Shown here one piece after another: positions 44,565-54,006 of a DNA stretch of 64,000 nucleotides. The notes beneath the pieces are model-generated. The model saw nothing but the letters and a program-made list of their open reading frames with translations. It was not told where the DNA came from and made no database searches. Both the position numbers and the translations under genes were made by a program. This DNA comes from Rhodoferax_B sp049316285 (GTDB taxonomy: Bacteria > Pseudomonadota > Gammaproteobacteria > Burkholderiales > Burkholderiaceae_C): positions 124,001-188,000 of the forward strand of contig NZ_JBMOXA010000010.1 of the NCBI RefSeq assembly GCF_049316285.1, read 5' to 3'. The stretch's first letter is position 1. Each line of letters opens with the position of its first letter.

Positions 44565-45149
44565 CTATGCCTTGAGCTTCAACGTGAACACATCCACCGG
44601 GCCGGCCGAGTTCTTGTCGAACTCACACGCTGCCTGCACACCCTGCACGGCCAGCTCGCGCGCGGTTTTGGCCGAAGCCCAGCCCGCGTGCATCGCACCG
44701 AGCGCAAAACTGCGGCCCGAACCAATGCCCCAGAACTCCTTGAACTCGAACACTTCGCGGTAGCTGTACAAGCCGTAAATGCCGGTGGCATTGGCCACCA
44801 CCACGCTGAACTGGCTCGATTCGTAAGGGTCGTTGTCGTCTTCCTTGGTCTGCAAGAAAAACGACTCCTTGAGCAGCGGGTGCAGCTTGACGAAGGTATC
44901 AAACACCTCGTCTTTGCTGCCCATGCGCAACTGGTCCTTGGGCAAGGCCACCATGGCCTTGCGCAGCACCGGAAAGTGCGCCACCGTGCCGGCCATGCCC
45001 ACATAGCTGATGCCGGTGGGCGTGTCGACCTTGAAGATCTTGCTGTTGTCTTCAAAACGGTGGCCCAGGCGGGTTTCGCCAAAGGTCACCAGCGTGTCGG
45101 CGGCTATCGCCACCTGACCGCCTTTTTTAACAACAACAACGGTCGTCAT
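44565..45149 (-). CDS. Betaproteobacterial proteasome homologue (BPH), Ntn-hydrolase
   Basis: Proteasome/HslV-related protein of 194 residues. After removal of Met1 the nucleophile would be Thr1 (TTVVVVKKGGQVAIAADT), with Asp17 in AADT and a Lys in DNSKIF (about 36 in the same numbering, aligned with Lys33 of HslV), so the Thr-Asp-Lys set is complete. The rest keeps the beta-subunit fold, for example SYVGMAGTVAHF and FWGIGSGRSFALGAMHAG. BPH proteins are known from betaproteobacteria as tetradecameric double rings distinct from HslV, without a known partner ATPase. The gene starts one base after the aceF stop and precedes lpdA, so it is coexpressed with pyruvate dehydrogenase. Substrates are unknown. 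Confidence 0.88.
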   Translation of the reverse strand: MTTVVVVKKGGQVAIAADTLVTFGETRLGHRFEDNSKIFKVDTPTGISYVGMAGTVAHFPVLRKAMVALPKDQLRMGSKDEVFDTFVKLHPLLKESFFLQTKEDDNDPYESSQFSVVVANATGIYGLYSYREVFEFKEFWGIGSGRSFALGAMHAGWASAKTARELAVQGVQAACEFDKNSAGPVDVFTLKLKA

Positions 45150-45150
45150 G

Positions 45151-46803
45151 TCAGAGCAGAACTCGACGGAAATCGGCGAGCACTTGGCCCAGATACGCGT
45201 TGAAACGCGCAGCAGAGGCGCCGTCGATCACGCGGTGGTCGTAAGACAGCGACAGTGGCAGCGTCAGGCGCGGCACAAACTGCTTGCCGTCCCACACCGG
45301 TTTCATGGCGCTCTTGGACAAGCCCAGGATGGCGACTTCAGGCGCGTTGATGATGGGCGTGAAGTGGGTGCCGCCAATGCCACCCAGCGAGCTGATGGAG
45401 AAGCAGCCGCCGGTCATGTCGGCCGCACCCAGCTTGCCGTCGCGTGCCTTCTTGGCCAGCTCACCCATCTCTTGGCTGATCTGCAGCACGCCCTTCTTGT
45501 CGGCGTCGCGCAGCACGGGCACCACCAGGCCATTGGGCGTGTCAGCCGCAAAACCGATGTGGTAGTACTGCTTGTAGACCAGTTGGTCGCCGTCGAGGCT
45601 GGTGTTGAACTCGGGGAACTTCTTCAGTGCCGAGACCACGGCCTTGATGACAAACGCCAGCATCGTGACCTTGACGCCAGACTTCTCGTTCTCTTTGTTG
45701 GTCGAGACGCGGAAGGCTTCGAGTTCGGTGATGTCGGCATCGTCGTTGTTGGTGACGTGCGGGATCATCACCCAGTTGCGGTGCAGGTTGGCGCCGCTGA
45801 TCTTCTTGATGCGCGACAAGTCCTTGCGTTCCACCGTGCCGAACTTGGTGAAGTCGACCTTGGGCCATGGGATCAGGCCCAGTGCCGCACCATCGCCACC
45901 ACCAGCAGGTGCCTTGGCCGCTTGCGCCTTGGTCTGCACGGCGCCGGCCATGACCGACTTGGTGAACGACTGCACGTCGCCCTCAAGGATGCGGCCCTTG
46001 GGGCCAGAACCCTTGACTTCCTCGAGTGGTACACCGAGTTCGCGGGCGAACTTGCGCACCGATGGTGATGCATGGGGCAACGCGCCCGTGGGGGCCACGG
46101 TGGGATTGTGTGCGGGCACGGCCACCGCAGCCGTTGCGGCAGGAGCCGCTACAGCGGCGGCGGCAGGTGCCGCCGTTGCTGCAGGCGCGGCCGCAGCGGG
46201 CGCAGCAGCAGGAGCTGGGGCGGCAGAAGCCACACCGTCCAGAATCGCCAGCAGGTCACCGATGTTCACGGTGTCGCCGAGCTTGACCTTCAATTCTTTG
46301 AGCGTGCCAGCGGCCGACGATGGAATCTCCATCGAGGCCTTGTCGCTTTCCACGGTGATCAGCGATTGCTCGATCTTGATGGCGTCACCGGGCTTGACCA
46401 TGACTTCAATCACGGTCACGTCCTTGAAGTCGCCAATGTCGGGCACACGCACTTCGACCGGGCCGGCGGCCACAGGTGCAGCAGCGGCGGGAGCGGCCGC
46501 CACGGGTGCGGGAGCAGGCGCCGCAGGTGCCGGGGCAGGAGCCGCAGCGGCTGGGGCAGCAGCGCCCTCGCCTTCGAGCGAAATCACGATGGAGCCTTGC
46601 TTGACCTTGTCGCCCAGCTTGACCTTGAGCTCCTTGACCACACCCGCGTGGCTGCTTGGAATTTCCATGGAGGCCTTGTCGCTCTCCACGGTGATGAGCG
46701 ATTGCTCAGCCTTGACGGTGTCGCCGGGTTTGACCAGCAACTCGATCACCGTCACTTCGTCGAAGTCCCCAATATCGGGAACCTGAATCTCAATCAATGC
46801 CAT
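45151..46803 (-). CDS. aceF: Pyruvate dehydrogenase E2, dihydrolipoamide acetyltransferase
   Basis: E2 core of the pyruvate dehydrogenase complex, about 550 residues, transferring the acetyl group from lipoamide to CoA. Two lipoyl domains (about 1-75 and 118-190), each with ESDKASMEIP, are joined by Ala/Pro-rich flexible linkers. The peripheral subunit-binding domain (ASPSVRKFARELGVPLEEVK) lies near residue 255 and the catalytic domain runs from about 320 to the end, with the active-site motif SYDHRVIDGA near residue 520. ATG 46803 starts the first lipoyl domain (MALIEIQVPDIGD). The gene lies 68 bases after aceE and one base before the BPH gene. Confidence 0.97.
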   Translation of the reverse strand: MALIEIQVPDIGDFDEVTVIELLVKPGDTVKAEQSLITVESDKASMEIPSSHAGVVKELKVKLGDKVKQGSIVISLEGEGAAAPAAAAPAPAPAAPAPAPVAAAPAAAAPVAAGPVEVRVPDIGDFKDVTVIEVMVKPGDAIKIEQSLITVESDKASMEIPSSAAGTLKELKVKLGDTVNIGDLLAILDGVASAAPAPAAAPAAAAPAATAAPAAAAVAAPAATAAVAVPAHNPTVAPTGALPHASPSVRKFARELGVPLEEVKGSGPKGRILEGDVQSFTKSVMAGAVQTKAQAAKAPAGGGDGAALGLIPWPKVDFTKFGTVERKDLSRIKKISGANLHRNWVMIPHVTNNDDADITELEAFRVSTNKENEKSGVKVTMLAFVIKAVVSALKKFPEFNTSLDGDQLVYKQYYHIGFAADTPNGLVVPVLRDADKKGVLQISQEMGELAKKARDGKLGAADMTGGCFSISSLGGIGGTHFTPIINAPEVAILGLSKSAMKPVWDGKQFVPRLTLPLSLSYDHRVIDGASAARFNAYLGQVLADFRRVLL

Positions 46804-46871
46804 GTGTTGTCTCCAAAAACAGTGCCGAACCACGCTGCACGCGTGCAGCGGGGCTCAGCAAGGTGCGTCCA

Positions 46872-49577
46872 TCAAGCGTAGAGCGGGTTGATCTTGTCGG
46901 CATTGATGCCGTACTTGGTGATGGCTTCTGCCACCTTGGCCACTGGCACTGTGCCGTCTTCAGCCAAAGCCTTCAAGGTGGCCAGCACGATGTAGTGGCG
47001 GTTGACTTCGAAGTGCTCGCGCAGCTTGCTGCGGAAATCGCTGCGGCCAAAACCGTCGGTGCCCAACACCTTGTAGGTACGGCCCTTGGGGATGAACGGG
47101 CGGATCTGCTCGGCGTAGGCCTTCATGTAGTCGGTCGACGCAATCACCGGACCGGTGGACTTGGACAGTTGCTCGGTCACGAACGGCACGCGCGGGGTTT
47201 CCAGCGGGTGCAGCAAGGCGTAGCGCTCAGCGTCCTGGCCGTCGCGGGTCAACTCATTGAAGCTTGGGCAGCTCCAGACGTCGGCCGAAATACCCCAGTC
47301 TTTTTCCAGCAGCTCTTGTGCGGCAAACGACTCACGCAAGATCGTGCCCGAACCCAGCAGTTGCACACGTGTGGCTTGCGTGCCACCGGCCTTGCTGAGG
47401 TACATACCCTTGATGATCTGCTCTTCGGTGCCGGGCGTGAGGCCAGGCATGGCGTAGTTTTCGTTCAGCAGCGTGAGGTAGTAGAAGACGTTGTCCTGCT
47501 TCTCAACCATGCGCTTCAGGCCGTGGTGCAGGATCACGCCGACTTCGTGAGCGAAGGTCGGGTCGTAGCTCACGCAGTTGGGGATGGTGTTGGCCAGGAT
47601 GTGGCTGTGACCGTCTTCGTGCTGCAGGCCTTCGCCGTTCAGCGTGGTACGGCCCGAGGTGCCGCCCAGCAAGAAGCCACGTGCTTGCATGTCGCCCGCT
47701 GCCCAGGCCAGATCGCCAATGCGCTGGAAGCCGAACATCGAGTAGTACACGTAGAACGGCACCATGATGCGGTTGCTGGTGCTATAGCTGGTGGCGGCGG
47801 CAATCCAGCTCGACATGCCGCCGGCTTCGTTGATGCCTTCCTGCAGGATCTGCCCGGCCTTGTCTTCCTTGTAGTACATGACCTGGTCTTTGTCGACCGG
47901 GGTGTACTGCTGGCCTGCGGGGTTGTAGATACCCACTTGGCGGAACAGACCTTCCATACCAAAGGTACGCGCTTCGTCCACCAGAATCGGCACCACGCGT
48001 GGGCCCAGGGCCTGGTCGCGCAGCAATTGCGTCAAGAAACGCACATAGGCTTGGGTGGTGGAGATCTCACGGCCTTCTGGCGTGGGGTCCATCACCGACT
48101 TGAACACATCCAGCGACGGCACGGTGAAGCTCTCGTCGGCCTTCACGCGGCGGTGTGGCAGGTAGCCGCCCAAGGCCTTGCGGCGCTCGTGCAGGTACTT
48201 CATTTCTGGCGTGTCGTCGGCCGGCTTGTAGAACGGAATGTCGGCGATCTGGCTGTCTGGGATCGGGATGTTGAAGCGATCGCGGAAGGCCTTGATGTCT
48301 TCGTCCGCCAGCTTTTTGGTCTGGTGCACGTTGTTCTTGCCTTCGCCAATTTTGCCCATGCCAAAACCCTTGACGGTTTTGATCAGCAACACGGTCGGCT
48401 GGTCTTTGTGCTTCACGGCGGCGTCAAAAGCGGCGTAGACCTTTTGCGGGTCGTGGCCACCACGGCGCAAGGCCCAGATTTCGTCGTCGCTCATCTTGGC
48501 GACCATTTCGGCGGTACGTGGATCGCGGCCGAAGAAGTGCTTGCGCACGTAGGCGCCGTCGTTGGCCTTGAAGGACTGGTAATCACCGTCCAGCGTGTCC
48601 ATCATCAGTTTGCGCAGGGCGCCGTCTTTGTCGCGCGCCAGCAGCGGATCCCAGTCACTACCCCAGATCAGCTTGATGACGTTCCAGCCTGCGCCGCGGA
48701 ACTCGCCTTCGAGTTCCTGGATGATCTTGCCGTTGCCACGCACCGGGCCGTCCAGGCGCTGCAGGTTGCAGTTGATGACAAAAACCAGGTTGTCGAGCTT
48801 CTCGCGCGCAGCCAGGCCGATGGCACCCAGGGATTCCACTTCGTCCATTTCACCGTCGCCGCAGAACACCCAGACCTTGCGGTTTTCGGTGTTGGCGATG
48901 CCACGCGCATGCAGGTATTTCAGGAAGCGTGCCTGGTAGATGGCCATCAACGGGCCCAGACCCATGGACACGGTAGGGAACTGCCAGAACTCGGGCATCA
49001 GCTTGGGATGCGGGTAGCTGGAGAGACCCTTGCCGTCCACTTCCTGGCGGAAGTTCAGCAGTTGCTCTTCGGTCAGGCGGCCTTCCAGGTAGGCACGTGC
49101 GTAGACACCAGGCGATACGTGACCTTGGATGTAGAGGCAGTCGCCGCCATGGTTTTCGCTCTCGGCATGCCAGAAGTGGTTGAAGCCGGCGCCAAACATG
49201 CTGGCCAAAGAAGCAAACGAGCCAATGTGGCCGCCCAGATCGCCACCGTCCACGGGGTGATGACGGTTGGCCTTGACCACCATGGCCATGGCGTTCCAGC
49301 GCATGTAGGCGCGCAGGCGTTCTTCGATCTCGATGTTGCCGGGACAGCGCTCTTCCTTGTCCGCCTCGATGGTGTTCACATAACCCGTGTTGGCGGAAAA
49401 CGGCATGTCGATGCTGTTTTGGCGGGCGTGCTCGAGCAATTCCTCAAGCAAAGAGTGGGCACGCTCAGGGCCTTCGGCGGCGATGACGGCCGACAAAGCG
49501 TCCATCCATTCACGGGTTTCCTGATGGTCGACGTCGTTGGCGGCAGAGCCACGTGCGTTTTCGGGTATGGCGGACAT
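46872..49577 (-). CDS. aceE: Pyruvate dehydrogenase E1 component (homodimeric)
   Basis: Thiamine-diphosphate enzyme of 901 residues that decarboxylates pyruvate and acetylates the lipoyl groups of AceF. The ThDP/Mg motif begins at GDGEMDEVESLGA near residue 238 and ends with an Asn-containing strand (VFVINCNLQRLDGPVRG). The N-terminal region (NTGYVNTIEADKEERCPG) and the length are those of the single-chain E1 of gammaproteobacteria and betaproteobacteria, not the alpha/beta type. GGAGA precedes ATG 49577. It is the first gene of the operon and is divergent from a histidine kinase gene. Confidence 0.98.
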   Translation of the reverse strand: MSAIPENARGSAANDVDHQETREWMDALSAVIAAEGPERAHSLLEELLEHARQNSIDMPFSANTGYVNTIEADKEERCPGNIEIEERLRAYMRWNAMAMVVKANRHHPVDGGDLGGHIGSFASLASMFGAGFNHFWHAESENHGGDCLYIQGHVSPGVYARAYLEGRLTEEQLLNFRQEVDGKGLSSYPHPKLMPEFWQFPTVSMGLGPLMAIYQARFLKYLHARGIANTENRKVWVFCGDGEMDEVESLGAIGLAAREKLDNLVFVINCNLQRLDGPVRGNGKIIQELEGEFRGAGWNVIKLIWGSDWDPLLARDKDGALRKLMMDTLDGDYQSFKANDGAYVRKHFFGRDPRTAEMVAKMSDDEIWALRRGGHDPQKVYAAFDAAVKHKDQPTVLLIKTVKGFGMGKIGEGKNNVHQTKKLADEDIKAFRDRFNIPIPDSQIADIPFYKPADDTPEMKYLHERRKALGGYLPHRRVKADESFTVPSLDVFKSVMDPTPEGREISTTQAYVRFLTQLLRDQALGPRVVPILVDEARTFGMEGLFRQVGIYNPAGQQYTPVDKDQVMYYKEDKAGQILQEGINEAGGMSSWIAAATSYSTSNRIMVPFYVYYSMFGFQRIGDLAWAAGDMQARGFLLGGTSGRTTLNGEGLQHEDGHSHILANTIPNCVSYDPTFAHEVGVILHHGLKRMVEKQDNVFYYLTLLNENYAMPGLTPGTEEQIIKGMYLSKAGGTQATRVQLLGSGTILRESFAAQELLEKDWGISADVWSCPSFNELTRDGQDAERYALLHPLETPRVPFVTEQLSKSTGPVIASTDYMKAYAEQIRPFIPKGRTYKVLGTDGFGRSDFRSKLREHFEVNRHYIVLATLKALAEDGTVPVAKVAEAITKYGINADKINPLYA

Positions 49578-49774
49578 GCGCTGTCTCCTCTTGGGTGTTG
49601 CACTATTTTGAACGGAACGATCATGATTTTGACCGGCGCGCGGAGTTTCTCACATTTGTTTTCTCGTTTCAATATATGAGGGATCATTTCACAATGTAAT
49701 ATCTTGTAGTTGAAACAATACTCAAATCAACTCGACCGAATTTCAATCAGGTCGCACCCGCCTACACTGCTCAC
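49578..49774. promoter_or_regulatory. Divergent promoter region between aceE and the histidine kinase gene
   Basis: About 197 bases, clearly richer in A and T than the flanking genes, especially at 49600-49760. Towards aceE a possible promoter is TTGAGT with GATATT at 16-base spacing on the minus strand (around 49700-49735). No single dyad stands out as an operator. The shared region would let the response regulator encoded downstream act on both directions (inference). Confidence 0.35.
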
Positions 49775-52345
49775 ATGTATTCGCGACCGACGCCCCTGAA
49801 CCCCATCTCACCCAAGCGAACCAACTGGTGGAAACGCTGGTGGGGCAGACAAACGCCGCACCGGCAAGATCGCTACGCCATGCTGGCACCGCTGATTGCG
49901 GTGCTGCTTTTTTTTGCGGCCATAGGTTCGTCTTTTATGTACCTGCGACTGCAGGAACTCGACCGCGAGCAGGAAGCGGTAAAACGCGATGTGGAGTACA
50001 CCCAGCAGCAGATTCGCCTGCGTCTGCTGGAGCGCCAAGAGCAGCTGATGCGCATTGGCCGCGACATTTCGAACGAAGAGGTGGACGCGCAGGAGTTCAC
50101 CAGCCGCGCCGAATCGCTGATCGCCCAGCACCCCGAAGTACAAACCGTGAGCTGGATAGACGAGCGGCGGCGCATCATTGCCGCCTATTCATCACCCAGC
50201 CTGGCCGCCGCGCAGGAGCGCAAGGTGGACCAGGTGCTGCAGCCCGGGGGCGACACCGAAAGCACGTTCAGCCTGGCGCGCGATCTGCAACAACCAGTCT
50301 ATGCGCAGCCCGGCGATGTCGAAGGCCCGGCCATGCTGCAACTGCACATTCCGCTCAGCGACCGCGGCCGTTTCTCCGGCATGTTGCTGGCCGAATACTC
50401 GAACGAGGGTTTGCTGCGTTTCGGTGTACCCGCCGAGGTGCAAGCCAAGTACGCCGTGTCGCTGTTGGGCGCGAGTGGCCAGACCCTGGCGGGCACGGCG
50501 CTGCCCAAGCGCACCGGCGGCAACCGCTACCTGCCGTGGTCGGCCCAGACCGAGTCTTATGAAGTGCCGGTGTCGCCGGTTGGCAATGGCCTGGTGCTGC
50601 GTGCCCAGGCCTACCGCACATCCCAGGGGGTGATTGGCAGCGGCCTGTTCTGGCTGGTCGGCGCCTTGAGTGTGCTCACCGCCTGGATGCTCATCGGCAA
50701 CTGGCGCCACACGCGCCGCCGGCTGCAAGCCCAGCAGGCGCTGATGGCCGAAACCAACTTCCGCCGCGCCATGGAAAACTCCATGGCCACCGGCATGCGG
50801 GCCCTGGACCTGCAAGGCCGCATCACCTATGTGAACGCGGCCTTCTGCCAGATGACAGGCTGGAGCGACTTTGAACTGGTGGGCCGCACCGCCCCCTTCC
50901 CCTACTGGCCCGAAGAGGACGTGGACTACCTGGCCGCACGCCTGGAAGACGAGCTCAACGGCCGCTCCACGCCCGGCGGCTTCCAGGTGCGCGTGAAGCG
51001 GCGCGACGGCACGATTTTTGACGCGCGGCTCTACGTCTCCCCCTTGATCGACGCCGTGGGCAAACAGACCGGCTGGATGACCTCGATGACCGACATCACC
51101 GAGCCCAACCGCATCCGCGCCCAGCTCTCGGCCTCGTACGAACGCTTCACCACGGTGCTCGAAGCCTTGGACGCGTCGGTCTCCGTGGCGCCGCTCAACA
51201 GCCACGAACTGCTGTTTGCCAACAAGCTCTACCGCTTGTGGTTTGGCGTGCAGACCGAAGGCCACGAACAACTGCTGGCGCAAGCCGGCGTAGACAGCTC
51301 GGCCAACGACGAAAGCAGCGACGAGGTGGACTCGTTTGCCGGGCTGCCGACCGACAGCCTGACCAACACCGAGAGTGAAAGCTCGGAGATCTTCTCGCCC
51401 GGCCTGGGCAAGTGGCTGGAAGTGCGTTCGCGTTACCTCACCTGGGTGGACGGCCGCCTGGTGCAGATGGTGATTGCCACCGACATCACGCCGCGACGCC
51501 GCGCCGAAGAGCAGTACACGCTGCAGACCGAGCGCGCGCAAACCTCCAGCCGCCTGATCACCATGGGCGAGATGGCGTCCAGCGTGGCGCACGAGCTGAA
51601 CCAGCCGCTGGCCGCCATCTCCAACTACTGCAGCGGCATGAGCTCGCGTATCAAGGGCCAGGGCATCAGCCAGGAAGATCTGCTCGCGGCACTCGACAAA
51701 ACCGCGCGCCAGGCGCAGCGCGCGGGCCAGATCATCCAGCGCATCCAGTCGTTTGTGAAACGCAGCGAACCCAAGCGCACACTCTCCACCATCGAAGACA
51801 TCGTCGACGAATCCATCGAGCTCGCCGGCATCGAACTGCGCCGGCGCAATGTGCGCCTGAGCCACTACCTGGCCGCACGCCTGCCCAAGCTGATGGTCGA
51901 CCCCATCCTCATCGAACAGGTATTGGTCAACCTGCTGCGCAACGCCGCCGAAGCGATTGACTCGGCGCAACGCCCCACCGCCCAGCGCAACATCGAATTG
52001 CGCGTCTTGCCCAAGACCGACCAGGACCAGCAAGGTGTGGAGTTTTCGGTGACCGACACCGGTGCCGGCCTGGCGCCGGAAGTGCGCGATCGCCTGTTCG
52101 AAGCCTTCTTCAGCACCAAGGCTTCGGGCATGGGCATGGGCCTGAATCTGTGCCGCAGCATTATCGAGTCACACGCCGGAAGAATGCAGGCGCAGAACCT
52201 CTACAATGGCTCGGAGGGTATAGGGTGCAGGTTCTCCTTCTGGATACCGCTGGCTAAGCCCAATCTCCCTAGTGCCCCAAGTGTTCCGACTGTTCCTGCT
52301 GTGGCGCTTGACGCTCCAGCCTCTCCCACCATGACCCCGGAGTGA
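49775..52345 (+). CDS. PAS-domain sensor histidine kinase
   Basis: Membrane histidine kinase of 856 residues. A first helix (about 35-57) and a second (about 290-312) flank a large periplasmic sensor domain. Cytoplasmic PAS domains follow (about 325-450 and 455-570), then the dimerisation/phosphoacceptor region with His in SSVAHELNQPLAAISNY (about residue 607), and the ATPase domain with the N box NLLRNAAEAID, G1 DTGAGLAPE and G2 GMGMGLNLCRS. The architecture is of the FixL/DctB-like class that pairs with FixJ-type regulators; the regulator gene follows after four bases. Its position opposite aceE suggests control of pyruvate metabolism, but the signal is unknown. Confidence 0.93.
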   Translation: MYSRPTPLNPISPKRTNWWKRWWGRQTPHRQDRYAMLAPLIAVLLFFAAIGSSFMYLRLQELDREQEAVKRDVEYTQQQIRLRLLERQEQLMRIGRDISNEEVDAQEFTSRAESLIAQHPEVQTVSWIDERRRIIAAYSSPSLAAAQERKVDQVLQPGGDTESTFSLARDLQQPVYAQPGDVEGPAMLQLHIPLSDRGRFSGMLLAEYSNEGLLRFGVPAEVQAKYAVSLLGASGQTLAGTALPKRTGGNRYLPWSAQTESYEVPVSPVGNGLVLRAQAYRTSQGVIGSGLFWLVGALSVLTAWMLIGNWRHTRRRLQAQQALMAETNFRRAMENSMATGMRALDLQGRITYVNAAFCQMTGWSDFELVGRTAPFPYWPEEDVDYLAARLEDELNGRSTPGGFQVRVKRRDGTIFDARLYVSPLIDAVGKQTGWMTSMTDITEPNRIRAQLSASYERFTTVLEALDASVSVAPLNSHELLFANKLYRLWFGVQTEGHEQLLAQAGVDSSANDESSDEVDSFAGLPTDSLTNTESESSEIFSPGLGKWLEVRSRYLTWVDGRLVQMVIATDITPRRRAEEQYTLQTERAQTSSRLITMGEMASSVAHELNQPLAAISNYCSGMSSRIKGQGISQEDLLAALDKTARQAQRAGQIIQRIQSFVKRSEPKRTLSTIEDIVDESIELAGIELRRRNVRLSHYLAARLPKLMVDPILIEQVLVNLLRNAAEAIDSAQRPTAQRNIELRVLPKTDQDQQGVEFSVTDTGAGLAPEVRDRLFEAFFSTKASGMGMGLNLCRSIIESHAGRMQAQNLYNGSEGIGCRFSFWIPLAKPNLPSAPSVPTVPAVALDAPASPTMTPE

Positions 52346-52349
52346 CTGC

Positions 52350-52973
52350 ATGAGTTTGATTCCGAAAAAAGGCACTGTGTATGTGGTTGATGACGACGAA
52401 GCCGTCCGCGACTCGCTGCAGTGGCTGCTCGAAGGCAAGGACTACCGTGTCCGCTGCTTCGATTCCGCCGAATCGTTTTTAAGCCGCTATGACTCCCGAG
52501 AGGTAGCCTGTCTCATAGTCGACATCCGCATGGGCGGCATGACGGGCCTGGAACTACAAGACCGCTTGATGGAACGCCGCTCGCCGCTGCCCATCGTCTT
52601 CATCACCGGCCATGGCGACGTGCCCATGGCAGTCGACACCATGAAAAAAGGCGCCATGGACTTCATCCAGAAGCCGTTCAAGGAAGACGAACTGGTAAGC
52701 CTGGTCGAACGCATGCTCGAACACGCCAAGGTCAACTTCACCGACCACCAGCAAGCCGCCAGCCGCGACGCCTTGTTGTCCAAACTCACGTCGCGTGAAA
52801 GCCAGGTGCTGGAGCGCATCGTCGCCGGCCGCCTGAACAAGCAGATTGCCGACGACCTGGGCATCAGCATCAAGACGGTGGAAGCGCACCGCGCCAACAT
52901 CATGGAAAAGCTCAACGCGAATACCGTGGCCGACCTGCTGAAGATCGCCCTGGGGCAACAGAACCCCAAGTAA
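52350..52973 (+). CDS. FixJ-type response regulator
   Basis: Two-component regulator of 207 residues. The receiver domain (about 1-125) has the acidic pair in VVDDDEAVRDS, the phosphorylated Asp in LIVDIRMGGM (about residue 54), and the Lys in FIQKPF (about 105). The LuxR-type HTH lies at about 140-200 with LTSRESQVLERIVAGR and ISIKTVEAHRANIM. Its start follows the kinase stop by four bases with GGAG in front, so the two are cotranscribed. The same class includes FixJ and related carbon-source regulators. Direct targets are not visible; the divergent aceE promoter is the obvious candidate. Confidence 0.95.
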   Translation: MSLIPKKGTVYVVDDDEAVRDSLQWLLEGKDYRVRCFDSAESFLSRYDSREVACLIVDIRMGGMTGLELQDRLMERRSPLPIVFITGHGDVPMAVDTMKKGAMDFIQKPFKEDELVSLVERMLEHAKVNFTDHQQAASRDALLSKLTSRESQVLERIVAGRLNKQIADDLGISIKTVEAHRANIMEKLNANTVADLLKIALGQQNPK

Positions 52974-52988
52974 CGCCACGCAAATTCA

Positions 52989-53003
52989 CTACTACATTAG
53001 TAG
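52989..53003. repeat. Dyad related to GCTAY-N7-RTAGC, intergenic copy 2
   Basis: CTACTACATTAGTAG forms six-base arms around CAT and is followed by C, so it matches the 17-base dyads at 16307 and 42629 except for the first base. It lies seven bases upstream of the terminator after the response regulator gene. Confidence 0.5.
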
Positions 53004-53009
53004 CACCTT

Positions 53010-53042
53010 ACGCCCGCCCACCTTACGTTAGCGGGCGTTTTT
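53010..53042 (+). terminator. Rho-independent terminator after the response regulator gene
   Basis: Stem ACGCCCGC / GCGGGCGT (8 bp, 13-base loop) followed by a run of five Ts. It ends transcription of the kinase/regulator pair 16 bases before folD. Confidence 0.85.
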
Positions 53043-53058
53043 ACTTAAATTTCAAACC

Positions 53059-53916
53059 ATGACCGCAGCACTCATAGACGGCAACGCCCTCGCCCAATCC
53101 ATCCGTACCGACGTCGCCGGCCGCACCCAGGCGCTCAAGGCCCGTGGCATCACGCCGCGCCTGGCGATTGTGTTGGTCGGTGAAGACCCGGCCAGCCAGG
53201 TCTACGTAAAGCACAAGGTCAACGACAGCCAGCAAACCGGCCTGGAAGCCACGCTGGAACGCTTTCCCGCCGACCTGACGGAAGCCGCCTTGCTGGCCCA
53301 CATCGACAAGCTGAACAACGATGCCGCCGTGCACGGCATCCTGGTGCAACTGCCGCTGCCCAAACACATGGACGCACACAAGGTGATTGAGCGCATCGCC
53401 CCGGCGAAAGATGTGGACGGCTTCCACGTCGCCAGCGCCGGCGCGCTGATGGTCGGCCAACCGGGCTTCTGGCCGTGCACGCCGTTTGGCTGCATGAAGA
53501 TGATAGAGTCGATTGGCTACAACCTGCGCGGCAAACACGCCGTGGTCATTGGCCGCAGCAACATCGTCGGCAAACCCATGGCACTGATGCTGCTGCAGCA
53601 AAACGCCACCGTCAGCATCTGCCACAGCGCCACACCCGATCTGAAAGCCATGACGCTGCAGGCCGACGTCATCGTCGCCGCCGTGGGCAAACAAAACATA
53701 CTGACGGCGGACATGGTCAAGCCCGGTGCCGTGGTCATCGACGTGGGCATGAACCGCAATGACCAAGGCAAGCTGTGTGGCGATGTCGACTTCGACGGCG
53801 TCAAGCAAGTCGCCGGCTGGATCACACCCGTGCCCGGCGGCGTAGGCCCCATGACACGTGCCATGCTGCTGGTCAACACCCTCACGGCCGCTGAAAACGC
53901 CTCCAAATCCGTCTGA
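53059..53916 (+). CDS. folD: Methylenetetrahydrofolate dehydrogenase/cyclohydrolase
   Basis: Bifunctional cytoplasmic enzyme of 285 residues that interconverts 5,10-methylene-THF and 10-formyl-THF, supplying one-carbon units for purines and formyl-Met. The catalytic Lys is in YVKHKVNDS near residue 55, followed by VQLPLPKHMD near residue 98, the NADP loop GRSNIVGKPMA near residue 167, and PVPGGVGPMTRA near residue 257. All conserved motifs are present and the length is typical. It stands alone between two transcription units; a hairpin, CGGCAGG-N11-CCTGCCG (53930-53954), follows the stop but lacks a T-run. Confidence 0.97.
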   Translation: MTAALIDGNALAQSIRTDVAGRTQALKARGITPRLAIVLVGEDPASQVYVKHKVNDSQQTGLEATLERFPADLTEAALLAHIDKLNNDAAVHGILVQLPLPKHMDAHKVIERIAPAKDVDGFHVASAGALMVGQPGFWPCTPFGCMKMIESIGYNLRGKHAVVIGRSNIVGKPMALMLLQQNATVSICHSATPDLKAMTLQADVIVAAVGKQNILTADMVKPGAVVIDVGMNRNDQGKLCGDVDFDGVKQVAGWITPVPGGVGPMTRAMLLVNTLTAAENASKSV

Positions 53917-54006
53917 AGTTGGCCCACAACGGCAGGAACTAAACCAGCCTGCCGAAGTCCAGTTCTAAGCCCTTGAAGCCACCCCCATCGTCGCCACTTT
54001 GAGACT

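Noticed and set aside
46797..49679. A 960-codon open frame on the plus strand opposite aceE
   Set aside because: It is the antisense shadow of aceE; its composition (rich in His, Gln, Val and Ala) follows from reversed codons and shows no domain.
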